A stretch of DNA of 28,888 bases, from IMG/VR virus record IMGVR_UViG_3300012928_001820, positions 1-28,888 of that record; one strand, given 5' to 3'. Made by a program: the position numbers and the translations under genes. Each line of letters begins with the position of its first letter. The stretch's first letter is position 1. Origin of the DNA: a virus. Below the pieces are notes generated by a model. The model ran no database searches. It was not told the origin of the DNA and was given only the letters and a program-made list of their open reading frames with translations. Shown here one piece after another: positions 1 to 6,944 of the stretch.

Positions 1-1798
1 GACTCTTAGGTTCACGTAAAAAAGGAATTTTACCTCTATCTATAAGTAAAAGTTGGTTAGGGCCACCTATTCTAACAGGGGATGAATCTTTTTTAAATTC
101 AATAATGTAAGGGGTGCCCATATTTGCTTGAGTCTGTAAAATTCGATTAGACTCACAATATTTAGTGTTTGGTATATTACATACACCATCGTTGTCAAGT
201 GGTACATATATCCTGTAATCGTCGTTATCCAGGACCACCTTTTTACGTATGTTTACTTTATTATCTGTTTGTTCATATAAATCTTCACCTCTTCTAAAAC
301 CAGGTCTTAATATCCACTCGTCCGAACCTTCACCACCTACCATTGTGATTTCTGGACCGTCACCATCTATTCGCATTATCTTATAAATTCTCTTGTCATA
401 ATCCGTTAAACCAGATTTTGGCATTTTGGGATGATACCTAACACCAAAATTCCATCCAGTAACTACGTATGGTTTGAATAACTGCATGTGTTTAGATGAA
501 CCAAGAGATTTGTGGATTATTATAATTTCATCACCCACATCTAATGTCATGTTTTTTTTTAAATCTTTAGATTCTTGTAAAGACTCTTTACCATACCTTT
601 CTGTAATATCTTTTAAAAGTATATCATAAAGTTGTTCTCCTTCTTCATCACTTAACCCATGTCTTAGTTTTGTATTCTCTACAGAACCTCTAATAACTTC
701 CTCGAAGGACCTACCTTGTTTTATTCTTCTTGCGTTAAGACCAGAAGTCTGTGCATCGATTTCATGGTCTTGAGTATAATATGGTAAACCTTTTAAATCT
801 TCTTCAGTTTCTCCAGGGTGAGTACCCATAACTTCTTGTTCCGCATGTCTAATTTCATGCCTAATATATTCAGTTAAGTAATCTTCTATATGTGTATAAC
901 TTTCAGGTTCCATAAGTGGATTGATAATTAAACCAATTTCTATTGTATCATCACCAGCGTAATAAGCATCTATATTAAATTCATCTTCTATCTCTTCATC
1001 TCTACCAAGAGTTAGTTCTAAGGTGAATGAATAATTTTCTATTGCATAAAGCATTTCATCTGGTCTTAGGTCTTCAGGTAAAAAGTAAGTCTTAGTTTCT
1101 GGTTCAGTAACTGTGTCTTTAACAAGTTTCATAACGTCATCAACCATCATTAAAGTTTCATTATAAAAATCAGTTTGTTCGTTTAAGTTATCTCTACCTC
1201 TATCTAATGATTTTAATTTACCACCTAATTTCTTTATTATATGATTAAACACATTTTTAAATCCTATTATACCCACACCTACAAGAACACTTTTTAAGTA
1301 ACCTGTGGGTGAACCAGGATGTATAAGACCTTGATTTATTAAGAAAAGTAAACCATCTAATATAGGGAAAGCTAAAAATGTAAAAGCTACTACATCAGCT
1401 AATGAGTTAGCTGTATAACCTAAGGATTCACCTATTTTAATTGCTATATCTTCAACCGATTTTAAGAAATCTAAAACTACAGACAGTCCTTTAGTAAGTC
1501 CTTTTTCTCTTATAACCTCCATAAGTTTTTGAACTTTATCTTTATGTCTCCCTACCAAAATCCACATAGCTGTTATGTACAGTAAGATTACATCTTGTTC
1601 GGTAATAGTAGGCATAGTACCAGACATCATTTCTTTAACTGCTGGTAACATAGCTGTAATACCAGTACCAAAGGTAAAAGTACCATCTATAATACCACCT
1701 AAATCCATTAAAGTTTTTTTGGCAACAGAATCTTTTTCTTCTATTCTTTCTAAGATTAATCCTTTTTGATTAATACCATTAATTAGACTGACATTCAT
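1..1798 (-). CDS. Large HExxH metalloprotease-like protein, putative virion protein (C-terminus beyond window)
   Basis: The frame starts at ATG 1798 and stays open to the left edge, giving 599 residues with no stop. Residues 1-195 are rich in hydrophobic helices (roughly 40-60, 68-82, 130-155, 168-182). Residues 314-318 read HEIRH, an HExxH zinc site, followed by HEIDAQ at 345-350, whose Glu346 could be the third ligand as in gluzincin peptidases. Residues 415-505 contain a beta-rich stretch starting VGDEIIII that resembles an SH3-like module. The N-terminus has an ILE tripeptide at 15-17, and LNE at 205-207 separates the membrane-like part from the peptidase part. I infer a head-packaged, possibly processed protein. 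It is divergent from DUF192, and a TATTTAT box lies 16 bases before the start. The peptidase call rests on the motif alone. Confidence 0.7.
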   Translation of the reverse strand, partial: MNVSLINGINQKGLILERIEEKDSVAKKTLMDLGGIIDGTFTFGTGITAMLPAVKEMMSGTMPTITEQDVILLYITAMWILVGRHKDKVQKLMEVIREKGLTKGLSVVLDFLKSVEDIAIKIGESLGYTANSLADVVAFTFLAFPILDGLLFLINQGLIHPGSPTGYLKSVLVGVGIIGFKNVFNHIIKKLGGKLKSLDRGRDNLNEQTDFYNETLMMVDDVMKLVKDTVTEPETKTYFLPEDLRPDEMLYAIENYSFTLELTLGRDEEIEDEFNIDAYYAGDDTIEIGLIINPLMEPESYTHIEDYLTEYIRHEIRHAEQEVMGTHPGETEEDLKGLPYYTQDHEIDAQTSGLNARRIKQGRSFEEVIRGSVENTKLRHGLSDEEGEQLYDILLKDITERYGKESLQESKDLKKNMTLDVGDEIIIIHKSLGSSKHMQLFKPYVVTGWNFGVRYHPKMPKSGLTDYDKRIYKIMRIDGDGPEITMVGGEGSDEWILRPGFRRGEDLYEQTDNKVNIRKKVVLDNDDYRIYVPLDNDGVCNIPNTKYCESNRILQTQANMGTPYIIEFKKDSSPVRIGGPNQLLLIDRGKIPFLREPKS

Positions 1799-1814
1799 TT
1801 ACAAGGTTTTAATA

Positions 1815-1821
1815 ATAAATA
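1815..1821 (-). promoter_or_regulatory. Candidate late-promoter box TATTTAT
   Basis: On the minus strand TATTTAT ends 16 bases before the ATG of the metalloprotease-like gene. The same heptamer precedes six other starts in this window, mostly of putative virion proteins. No -35 element is evident. Function is inferred from position only. Confidence 0.4.
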
Positions 1822-1833
1822 TAATCTTAAAGG

Positions 1834-1840
1834 TATTTAT
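1834..1840 (+). promoter_or_regulatory. Candidate late-promoter box TATTTAT
   Basis: TATTTAT is followed by four bases and then the ATG of the DUF192 gene. A -10-like box this close to the start implies a leaderless or nearly leaderless transcript. Confidence 0.4.
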
Positions 1841-1844
1841 ATGT

Positions 1845-2186
1845 ATGGAATTATCAATAGGTAAAAACATATTACCAATAGAAGTAATGGATACACCTAA
1901 CCAAAAAAGTTTGGGGATGATGGGTAGAAAAAAATTGAATGGTGGAATGTTATTTAATTTCCCCGATGTAGGAGAACAATCTTTCTGGATGAAAAATTGT
2001 ATAATTCCATTGGATATCATTATGTTAGTAGATAATAAAGTGACTAAAATACATTCTAATTGCCCTCCATGTACTACCAATTCCTGTGAAAACTATAAAG
2101 GAATAGGTAATAAAGTATTAGAATTAAATGGAGGAGAATGTAAAAAGTTAGGAATTAAATTAGGAGACACATTAAATTTTATTTAA
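1845..2186 (+). CDS. DUF192 family protein
   Basis: This 113-residue protein matches the DUF192 family along its length. Visible family features are GMMGRKKL near residues 24-31, GMLF, the QSFWMKNCIIPLDI core around 45-58, the HSNCPPC segment, and the closing stretch with NKVLELNGGECKKLGI. The biochemical role of DUF192 is not established. Many bacterial members are exported, but this one has no signal peptide or lipobox, so it should be cytoplasmic. The gene is convergent with the DHH gene and overlaps its 3' end by 8 bases. ATG 1845 is preceded by TATTTAT at four bases. An ATG at 1841 is in another frame and opens only a very short ORF. Confidence 0.82.
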   Translation: MELSIGKNILPIEVMDTPNQKSLGMMGRKKLNGGMLFNFPDVGEQSFWMKNCIIPLDIIMLVDNKVTKIHSNCPPCTTNSCENYKGIGNKVLELNGGECKKLGIKLGDTLNFI

Positions 2187-4092
2187 TCTCTTTACCTATT
2201 TTATTTAACAATTCATGAGCTAAACCAACGTTTTCCATAGCTTTAACCACGTCACTTTTCCCTACAATAGGAATCTTATCAAGTAAACTTTTTAATTTAT
2301 CTAAAATCCCAGGTACTTCATCTAGAGCCAATCTCTCAAGACCTTGTTCTCCCACAAAAGCTGCAAAATCACTGACACCAGTTGGGTCTGGAGCTAACTG
2401 GACTATTCTAGAAGTTAAATCTAAAAGGTCAGAAGTTACACTAAACATTTCTTTTTCTATAAGTTTAAGGTCTTTAGCCGTAGGGTTAGCTTTAAATTTA
2501 TCTAGAGCTATTTCTAGGTCAGTATTATGTTTTTTAACCTCATAAATGTTTTTACCTATTAGTGCTAACATTACTGGCATTCCTACCACACCACTTGCAC
2601 CGATAGCTGCTGCACCTAAATCACCTAACATATCGGAAACAAAAGAAGTTTCTAAAAGTGTTTTCTTTATGTTATATTTAATTTCGTTAATAGAACTTTG
2701 TTCTATTTTTTCTTTAAGTTTTTCTACCATTTGGTTTTGTACCCATTTTACAAATTCCACATAACGAGTTGTTTGACCTGGTTTTTTTCTATAGGAACCT
2801 TGAGGATTTCTAGTCCCTCTTGAAAAAAAGTTAAGCCCACTTACGTTTGTTATACACTTATGTCCACCACTATTGGCTTGAATTACGTCCCAAGCGGACA
2901 CCGTTATTCTATCTAAAATTTGTTTTTGTTCTTCATCGAGTGCTTGCCAAGGAGTGTCTATTATATTAACAGCTTCTCCATAATAAGGAGAATCCATTGG
3001 GGGCATATTATTAAGTTTGTCTTTATACAAAGCAAATAAATCCGAAGTTTTAAAACCTATACTACCTTCATCTGCTTTTGTCTCACCTATTCTTTTTATT
3101 ACTGAAACTGGAACTTGATGTTTTTTAAGTTGAGGTTCAATACTACCTAACACCTCTTGAGCTATATCAGCTAGATTAATACCTTTAAGTGCTCTATCTT
3201 CCTTAAATGGATTACAAGAAGCTTGTACTAACCCCATTGGCCAAGCTATCACTAAAAAGTCAGCGTCTGGATATATTTTAAAAGGTGTATAACGGTCATA
3301 TGAACCAGGTTTAAATAAACTACCTCCCCCATATTGTACTATGATATTACCATCTAAATTTAATTTATCACTTTCTATTTGGGATTGAATATAATCTTCT
3401 TGATTACGTTTCATTTGTTCTGGAGTCGCGAAATTCTCATCTCCAGCGATAGCATTTATATTTTGAAAAATATTCATCAACGAGGGCGAAGACCTATCTA
3501 CTAGTGATTCTAAGAATCCTGGTTTGTTTTTATAAGCCAATAATAGTTTATTGGTTAAAAGTGCTAACATCCATTTATTACTTGGAACAGTACCGTTAGT
3601 GTCAAACTTTTTAATGTAGTTCATGACATCATCTGGTGTTAAACCATGTTTTGCATAATCTGCACTATCTACAGTAGATATTCTCATTATATCATCACTT
3701 GTAAATATATCTTGTGGACTCACAATTTGTGAAAGAGTCTCAACATTAGACCTCGCACCTCTAAACTGAGTTGAAGTGTCATCCTCCACACCAGATTGAC
3801 TATCGTGGTGGTCAGTGTGAATAGTAAACATAGGTTTACCATGAGCAAAATCAACTAATACTTGCATTGTATCCCCTTCAGCTTTAGGTTTAGATACAGA
3901 AAATTCTTTATCACCATATTGTATAACATGTGTATCCACCACATTAATACCATATTTCTCAAGGTATTCTTTCATGGCTATTGCAGATACTACTCCATCC
4001 AGGTCTTGATGAAAATATATTTCAGCTTTAGGGTATCTTTTAGCTATTTTATTAATATCCTTTATGCCACTTTCTTTGATTATCTTTTTCAT
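2179..4092 (-). CDS. DHH/DHHA1 phosphoesterase with C-terminal hydrophobic module
   Basis: This 637-residue protein opens with a DHH phosphoesterase domain: DLDG at 30-33, DFAHG at 81-85 and the signature DHHD at 94-97, which bind two metal ions in this family. SGGH at 408-411 matches the DHHA1 substrate-binding motif. Relatives hydrolyse short RNA or DNA, pAp, cyclic dinucleotides, pyrophosphate or polyphosphate, and the substrate here cannot be told. Residues 468-481 hold INE and LLE tripeptides. They are followed by about 155 residues with a hydrophobic Ala/Gly-rich helix (490-515) and amphipathic helices, not part of usual DHH enzymes. The N-terminus carries IKE at 5-7. The gene lies 16 bases after the endolysin gene and has its own TATTTAT box. 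I infer a head-packaged enzyme, possibly cleaved between its two halves. Confidence 0.82.
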   Translation of the reverse strand: MKKIIKESGIKDINKIAKRYPKAEIYFHQDLDGVVSAIAMKEYLEKYGINVVDTHVIQYGDKEFSVSKPKAEGDTMQVLVDFAHGKPMFTIHTDHHDSQSGVEDDTSTQFRGARSNVETLSQIVSPQDIFTSDDIMRISTVDSADYAKHGLTPDDVMNYIKKFDTNGTVPSNKWMLALLTNKLLLAYKNKPGFLESLVDRSSPSLMNIFQNINAIAGDENFATPEQMKRNQEDYIQSQIESDKLNLDGNIIVQYGGGSLFKPGSYDRYTPFKIYPDADFLVIAWPMGLVQASCNPFKEDRALKGINLADIAQEVLGSIEPQLKKHQVPVSVIKRIGETKADEGSIGFKTSDLFALYKDKLNNMPPMDSPYYGEAVNIIDTPWQALDEEQKQILDRITVSAWDVIQANSGGHKCITNVSGLNFFSRGTRNPQGSYRKKPGQTTRYVEFVKWVQNQMVEKLKEKIEQSSINEIKYNIKKTLLETSFVSDMLGDLGAAAIGASGVVGMPVMLALIGKNIYEVKKHNTDLEIALDKFKANPTAKDLKLIEKEMFSVTSDLLDLTSRIVQLAPDPTGVSDFAAFVGEQGLERLALDEVPGILDKLKSLLDKIPIVGKSDVVKAMENVGLAHELLNKIGKEIK

Positions 4093-4097
4093 ATAAT

Positions 4098-4104
4098 ATA
4101 AATA
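4098..4104 (-). promoter_or_regulatory. Candidate late-promoter box TATTTAT
   Basis: On the minus strand TATTTAT is followed by five bases and the ATG of the DHH gene. It lies inside the 16-base gap after the endolysin gene. Confidence 0.4.
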
Positions 4105-4108
4105 TTAG

Positions 4109-4729
4109 TTAGTTGTCCACACAACCACCATCTCTACAAAATAAATTCGCTGTCTCCTTCCTTCTTTTAGGGTGACCCCAATCCAACTCATTTTCAATCC
4201 AAGACTGAGCACTTTTAAATTTACCAGTTTCAATCTTAGATATCCCTTGAGTCTTTATAAATGCAGAACAACCTGTGTTGTAAACTATATCCGACATGGC
4301 CATATACATACTCATGGTTAATTTTCTTTCATTATGGTCTTTGTCATTTGCTCTAGTTTGCCATCTTTTAATACAATTAGCCGCTTCTTGTATATCAGGT
4401 TTACTTAGTTTTTCAGCTTGTGTAACACTCATTGTTTTATTCATGTAAGCTTTAATAACTGCAGGGTCAGTAGTTCCCCAACCTATAGTTAAGGTACCAT
4501 ATTTGGTCCCTCCCGTATATTTAGGAGGCATCTTCATTTTTTTGTGTTTATTATAGACCCATTTTACTTTATCATCATACACATAAGGAATATGATTACC
4601 TTCCACATCTCCCTCATTTCTTCTTAAATAATCAAATATAGGTTGTCCAGCAGACTTTTTATTCCAGTCATAAAAATTGATAGACTCCTCCTGTTCAATT
4701 AACAAAGTAAGTTGATTTATAAGTTTCAT
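4109..4729 (-). CDS. Endolysin, GH24-type muramidase
   Basis: The 206-residue product resembles phage lysozymes of glycoside hydrolase family 24, which cut the peptidoglycan glycan strand. RRNEG at 36-40 supplies the catalytic Glu39, and TIGWGTT at 81-87 matches the usual glycine/threonine active-site strand. The C-terminal half follows the family pattern: a helix with SDIVYNTGCSAF, then WIENELDW and RRKETANLF. The spacing between Glu39 and the TIGWG strand is longer than in T4 lysozyme, with a Lys-rich insert at 61-70. The N-terminal 20 residues, containing LIE at 10-12, are not part of the enzyme fold and resemble a capsid-targeting peptide, so a virion-borne lysozyme is possible. There is no holin-like gene beside it in this block. 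Confidence 0.85.
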   Translation of the reverse strand: MKLINQLTLLIEQEESINFYDWNKKSAGQPIFDYLRRNEGDVEGNHIPYVYDDKVKWVYNKHKKMKMPPKYTGGTKYGTLTIGWGTTDPAVIKAYMNKTMSVTQAEKLSKPDIQEAANCIKRWQTRANDKDHNERKLTMSMYMAMSDIVYNTGCSAFIKTQGISKIETGKFKSAQSWIENELDWGHPKRRKETANLFCRDGGCVDN

Positions 4730-4733
4730 ACCT

Positions 4734-4740
4734 ATAAATA
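4734..4740 (-). promoter_or_regulatory. Candidate late-promoter box TATTTAT
   Basis: On the minus strand TATTTAT is followed by AGGT and the ATG of the endolysin gene, a spacing of four bases that matches the boxes before the DUF192 gene and the 45-residue ORF at 21380. Confidence 0.4.
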
Positions 4741-4759
4741 CTATATGATGTAATAATGA

Positions 4760-4978
4760 TTATTTTTCAACCTCTCTTTTTAGATACCAAAGAGCTTTCT
4801 CTAAATCTTGTGTGATGTCGTCTTTTTTACCTGCACGTGAAATATATTTAACCACATTACCTAAATTGAAATTCAAGTCCCACGCTTCAATAACCTTTAT
4901 AGCTTCATATGGGTTATCTTCCCCACCATAATGTTTTGGGTGATTAACCCAATTACTTTGTGGTTTCTTCGTCATCAT
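4760..4978 (-). CDS. DUF3310 family protein
   Basis: This 72-residue protein is a nearly complete DUF3310 domain, a small family widespread in phages and sometimes annotated as nucleotide-kinase-like without firm biochemical support. Visible features are NHPKHYG at 12-18, YEAIKVIEAW, the GNVVKYISRAGKK stretch and the closing LEKALWYLKREVE. The first two codons are both ATG (4978 and 4975), so the start could be either. It overlaps the upstream gene by 26 bases, which suggests translational coupling in the leftward operon. Confidence 0.85.
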   Translation of the reverse strand: MMTKKPQSNWVNHPKHYGGEDNPYEAIKVIEAWDLNFNLGNVVKYISRAGKKDDITQDLEKALWYLKREVEK

Positions 4979-5279
4979 TTGATACTGGCATTAATACATC
5001 TTTATATTCTTTTTCTAGATTACCTATTAAATCTAAAACTCTATTAGTTAGGTCTTCTACCTTTTTAACATCTGTTTTAAGTACACTAATTAATTCTACC
5101 TTTGTTTCTATATCACCAGGTAAGACCAATACCTTATAACCAAATTGTTCAGAAAGACCTTTCGCGAAAGATTGTAGTTCTTCTTGTGGAGGTACTCTTA
5201 ATAATTGAACCACTAAGATAGGTTCATATTTTTCATTTAATAAATCTTCTAATTTAGATAGTAGTTTCTTTTCGTTCAT
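4953..5279 (-). CDS. Hypothetical protein, helical
   Basis: A 108-residue protein I do not recognise. It has a charged N-terminal helix, a short alpha/beta-looking middle with the strands ILVVQLLRV and YKVLVLPGD, and a C-terminal amphipathic helix of about 40 residues that could form a coiled coil. There is no membrane segment or catalytic motif. It overlaps both neighbours by 26 bases (5254-5279 and 4953-4978), which supports it as a real member of the leftward operon. Confidence 0.65.
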   Translation of the reverse strand: MNEKKLLSKLEDLLNEKYEPILVVQLLRVPPQEELQSFAKGLSEQFGYKVLVLPGDIETKVELISVLKTDVKKVEDLTNRVLDLIGNLEKEYKDVLMPVSNDDEETTK

Positions 5280-5493
5280 TTTTTTCTATTAATATTAATT
5301 CTGCAATTTTATTCCATTTTTCAGGTAAGTTTAATTTTTCACTTAATAATACATCAACAATATCAGAAGATAAATCATCTTGACTTATTAATGCGTCCGC
5401 TCCACCTATATATTTTTCCAAACCCAACAGACCCCTATCTTCGTAAACACGTATGATATTATCTTTATTTAACCATCTTTTATGAAAACTCAT
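5254..5493 (-). CDS. Hypothetical protein, first gene of the leftward operon
   Basis: A 79-residue, mainly helical acidic protein of unknown function. The start at ATG 5493 is preceded by an A-rich stretch and no Shine-Dalgarno sequence. It is divergent from the DUF932 gene across 90 bases. On the minus strand the closest promoter match is a poor TAnnTTTG variant at 5530-5523, so its promoter is not settled. Confidence 0.6.
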   Translation of the reverse strand: MSFHKRWLNKDNIIRVYEDRGLLGLEKYIGGADALISQDDLSSDIVDVLLSEKLNLPEKWNKIAELILIEKNERKETTI

Positions 5494-5513
5494 ATTTTTT
5501 TTTTAGATTTTAT

Positions 5514-5543
5514 TTGTATTACCAAAATAATTTATTATATTTG
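5514..5543 (+). promoter_or_regulatory. Bacteroidota-type promoter for the DUF932 gene
   Basis: TTG at 5514-5516, a 19-base spacer and TATATTTG at 5536-5543 match the -33/-7 consensus of the Bacteroidota housekeeping sigma factor. This leaves a leader of about 35 A-rich bases before ATG 5584. A host-type promoter suggests expression early in infection. Confidence 0.7.
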
Positions 5544-5583
5544 TACTGTAATCATATTAATAAACACGAATAAATAAATAAAA

Positions 5584-6366
5584 ATGGTAGAAAAAATTAT
5601 GGAACCTTTAACAAAAACTTACATCGAAAACGTAGCACCTTCAGTTTACGCTACAACACCCTCAGATAATGTATCGGATAAATACAGTTTTATCCCCACA
5701 ACCCAAATTATGAATGACCTAGGACAAGAAGGTTGGCAAGTGTATGACGCTAGTCAACGTAACTCTAGAACTGGACAAGGTATGTTTACTAAACATATGT
5801 TGAGATTTAGAAACAATGATGTCCCTATGGTGGATGGTATTGTTCCAGAAATTGTTCTAACTAATTCACACGATGGTCGAAACGCTTTTAACCTACACGC
5901 TGGATTATTTCGTTTAGTTTGTTCTAATGGATTGGTAATTGCAGACCAAACATTTGAAAAAGTTAAAATTAAACATCAATGGTACAACCTTCAAGATGTT
6001 CAACAAATAACTGATAAAGTTGTTACATCTATCCCTAAGATTATGGGGTGTGTTGATGATTTTAAAAACACACAATTAACTGAAGCTGCTAAGAAAGACT
6101 TCGCTAAGAAAGCTATCCTTACTCGTTGGAAAGATGGTCAAGATTATCTACCATTATCAGAAATTCTTAAACCAACAAGAGGTGCGGACCAAGGAAATAA
6201 ACTGTGGGAAGTATTTAACATCATCCAAGAAAAAATTATTCGTGGTGGGATTACCTACTTTTTGGCCTCTGGAAGACAACAAACTGTTAGAGAGTTAACT
6301 AATATTGACCAAAGATTAAACGTTAATAAAAAACTTTGGACTCTAGCTGAAGAGTATGTATCGTAA
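5584..6366 (+). CDS. DUF932 family protein
   Basis: This 260-residue protein resembles the DUF932 family of phages and plasmids, whose function is unknown. Matching features include the early segment with SDKYSFIPT, FRNNDVP, EIVLTNSHDGRNAFNLHAGLFRLVCSNGLV around residues 89-118, and the C-terminal helical part with LWEVFNIIQEKII and GGITYFL. The Ser-His-Asp-Gly then Arg-Leu-Val-Cys-Ser-Asn-Gly pattern is characteristic. The start could be ATG 5584 or the in-frame ATG five codons later. The gene stands alone between a host-type promoter and a strong terminator, so it is probably monocistronic and abundantly expressed. Confidence 0.8.
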   Translation: MVEKIMEPLTKTYIENVAPSVYATTPSDNVSDKYSFIPTTQIMNDLGQEGWQVYDASQRNSRTGQGMFTKHMLRFRNNDVPMVDGIVPEIVLTNSHDGRNAFNLHAGLFRLVCSNGLVIADQTFEKVKIKHQWYNLQDVQQITDKVVTSIPKIMGCVDDFKNTQLTEAAKKDFAKKAILTRWKDGQDYLPLSEILKPTRGADQGNKLWEVFNIIQEKIIRGGITYFLASGRQQTVRELTNIDQRLNVNKKLWTLAEEYVS

Positions 6367-6390
6367 AAAGTAAAAACATAAGTGTAAAGA

Positions 6391-6416
6391 AAAACCCTCC
6401 TACTGGAGGGTTTTTT
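6391..6416. terminator. Rho-independent terminator, probably bidirectional
   Basis: AACCCTCC at 6393-6400, loop TACT, GGAGGGTT at 6405-6412, then T's to 6416. The A-run before the stem gives a U-tail on the other strand, so it can also end the convergent membrane-protein gene. Confidence 0.9.
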
Positions 6417-6428
6417 CATTTAGACATA

Positions 6429-6737
6429 CTATTTTCTGTCAATGATTTTCAACAATAGAATAACTGCAATTAATCCTACAAATCCCGAGTTACCAAGGGA
6501 GTCGATAAGAGCAGTAACATTACCTACTACATCCATACCAAATACAGGTCCACCAAATAATACTTGAACTAAGACCCCTACTGATAGGAAAGTGATTAGT
6601 AAATCAGATACTCCAGTAAAAAATCCTTTAATCATACCAAAAACATTTTCCATTTTATATTTTTTTATCAAAGGTTTAGGTACATACACGCGTTTTGTAC
6701 TAGTGTTTAGAAATATAGTTTCCCATTCACTACTCAC
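6429..6737 (-). CDS. Small two-helix membrane protein with optional N-terminal extension
   Basis: The full frame gives 102 residues from a GTG codon at 6737. A shorter version of 74 residues starts at ATG 6653 behind an A-rich stretch. The shorter part holds two hydrophobic helices (about residues 45-65 and 83-98 of the long form) with a Gly-rich turn, GGPVFGMD, so it should sit in the inner membrane. A holin-like role is possible but unproven. The first 28 residues are polar and carry EWETIF, which is also found at the start of the divergent PcfJ-like protein. Either the longer form is made and shares a recognition tag, or the extension is debris of a duplicated gene start. It ends at a shared bidirectional terminator. 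Confidence 0.65.
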   Translation of the reverse strand: MSSEWETIFLNTSTKRVYVPKPLIKKYKMENVFGMIKGFFTGVSDLLITFLSVGVLVQVLFGGPVFGMDVVGNVTALIDSLGNSGFVGLIAVILLLKIIDRK

Positions 6738-6772
6738 ATAATTAAGGGTTTAGTTTAGAAAAATTAAAACTA

Positions 6773-6780
6773 CAAAGATA
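6773..6780 (-). promoter_or_regulatory. Possible -7 element of a Bacteroidota-type promoter
   Basis: On the minus strand TATCTTTG fits TAnnTTTG and lies 35 bases before GTG 6737. No exact TTG is found at the usual -33 distance, so the match is partial. Confidence 0.4.
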
Positions 6781-6857
6781 TTTTTTTTATCGTAAAAACA
6801 TTTAAAAAAGTCATATCTGGACTTTAAATTCAAGTAACCTTTAATTTTTTTACCCAT

Positions 6858-6909
6858 GACCTAAAAAAAGACCTATGTAAAAATTTATATTTTACGACAA
6901 AAAATAGGT
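6858..6909. promoter_or_regulatory. Nested inverted repeat, candidate operator
   Basis: GACCTA occurs at 6858-6863 and 6870-6875. ACCTAT at 6871-6876 is complementary to ATAGGT at 6904-6909, and between them GTAAAA at 6877-6882 is complementary to TTTTAC at 6890-6895. The right arm abuts the -33 TTG of the PcfJ-like gene promoter. A bound regulator or a cruciform here would affect that promoter. No U-tail follows, so it is not a terminator. Confidence 0.4.
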
Positions 6910-6940
6910 TTGTTTTTATAAAATTTTTTAACTATATTTG
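6910..6940 (+). promoter_or_regulatory. Bacteroidota-type promoter giving a near-leaderless transcript
   Basis: TTG at 6910-6912, a 20-base spacer and TATATTTG at 6933-6940, followed by only four bases before ATG 6945. Transcription would begin at or next to the start codon. Confidence 0.65.
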
Positions 6941-6944
6941 TTTT

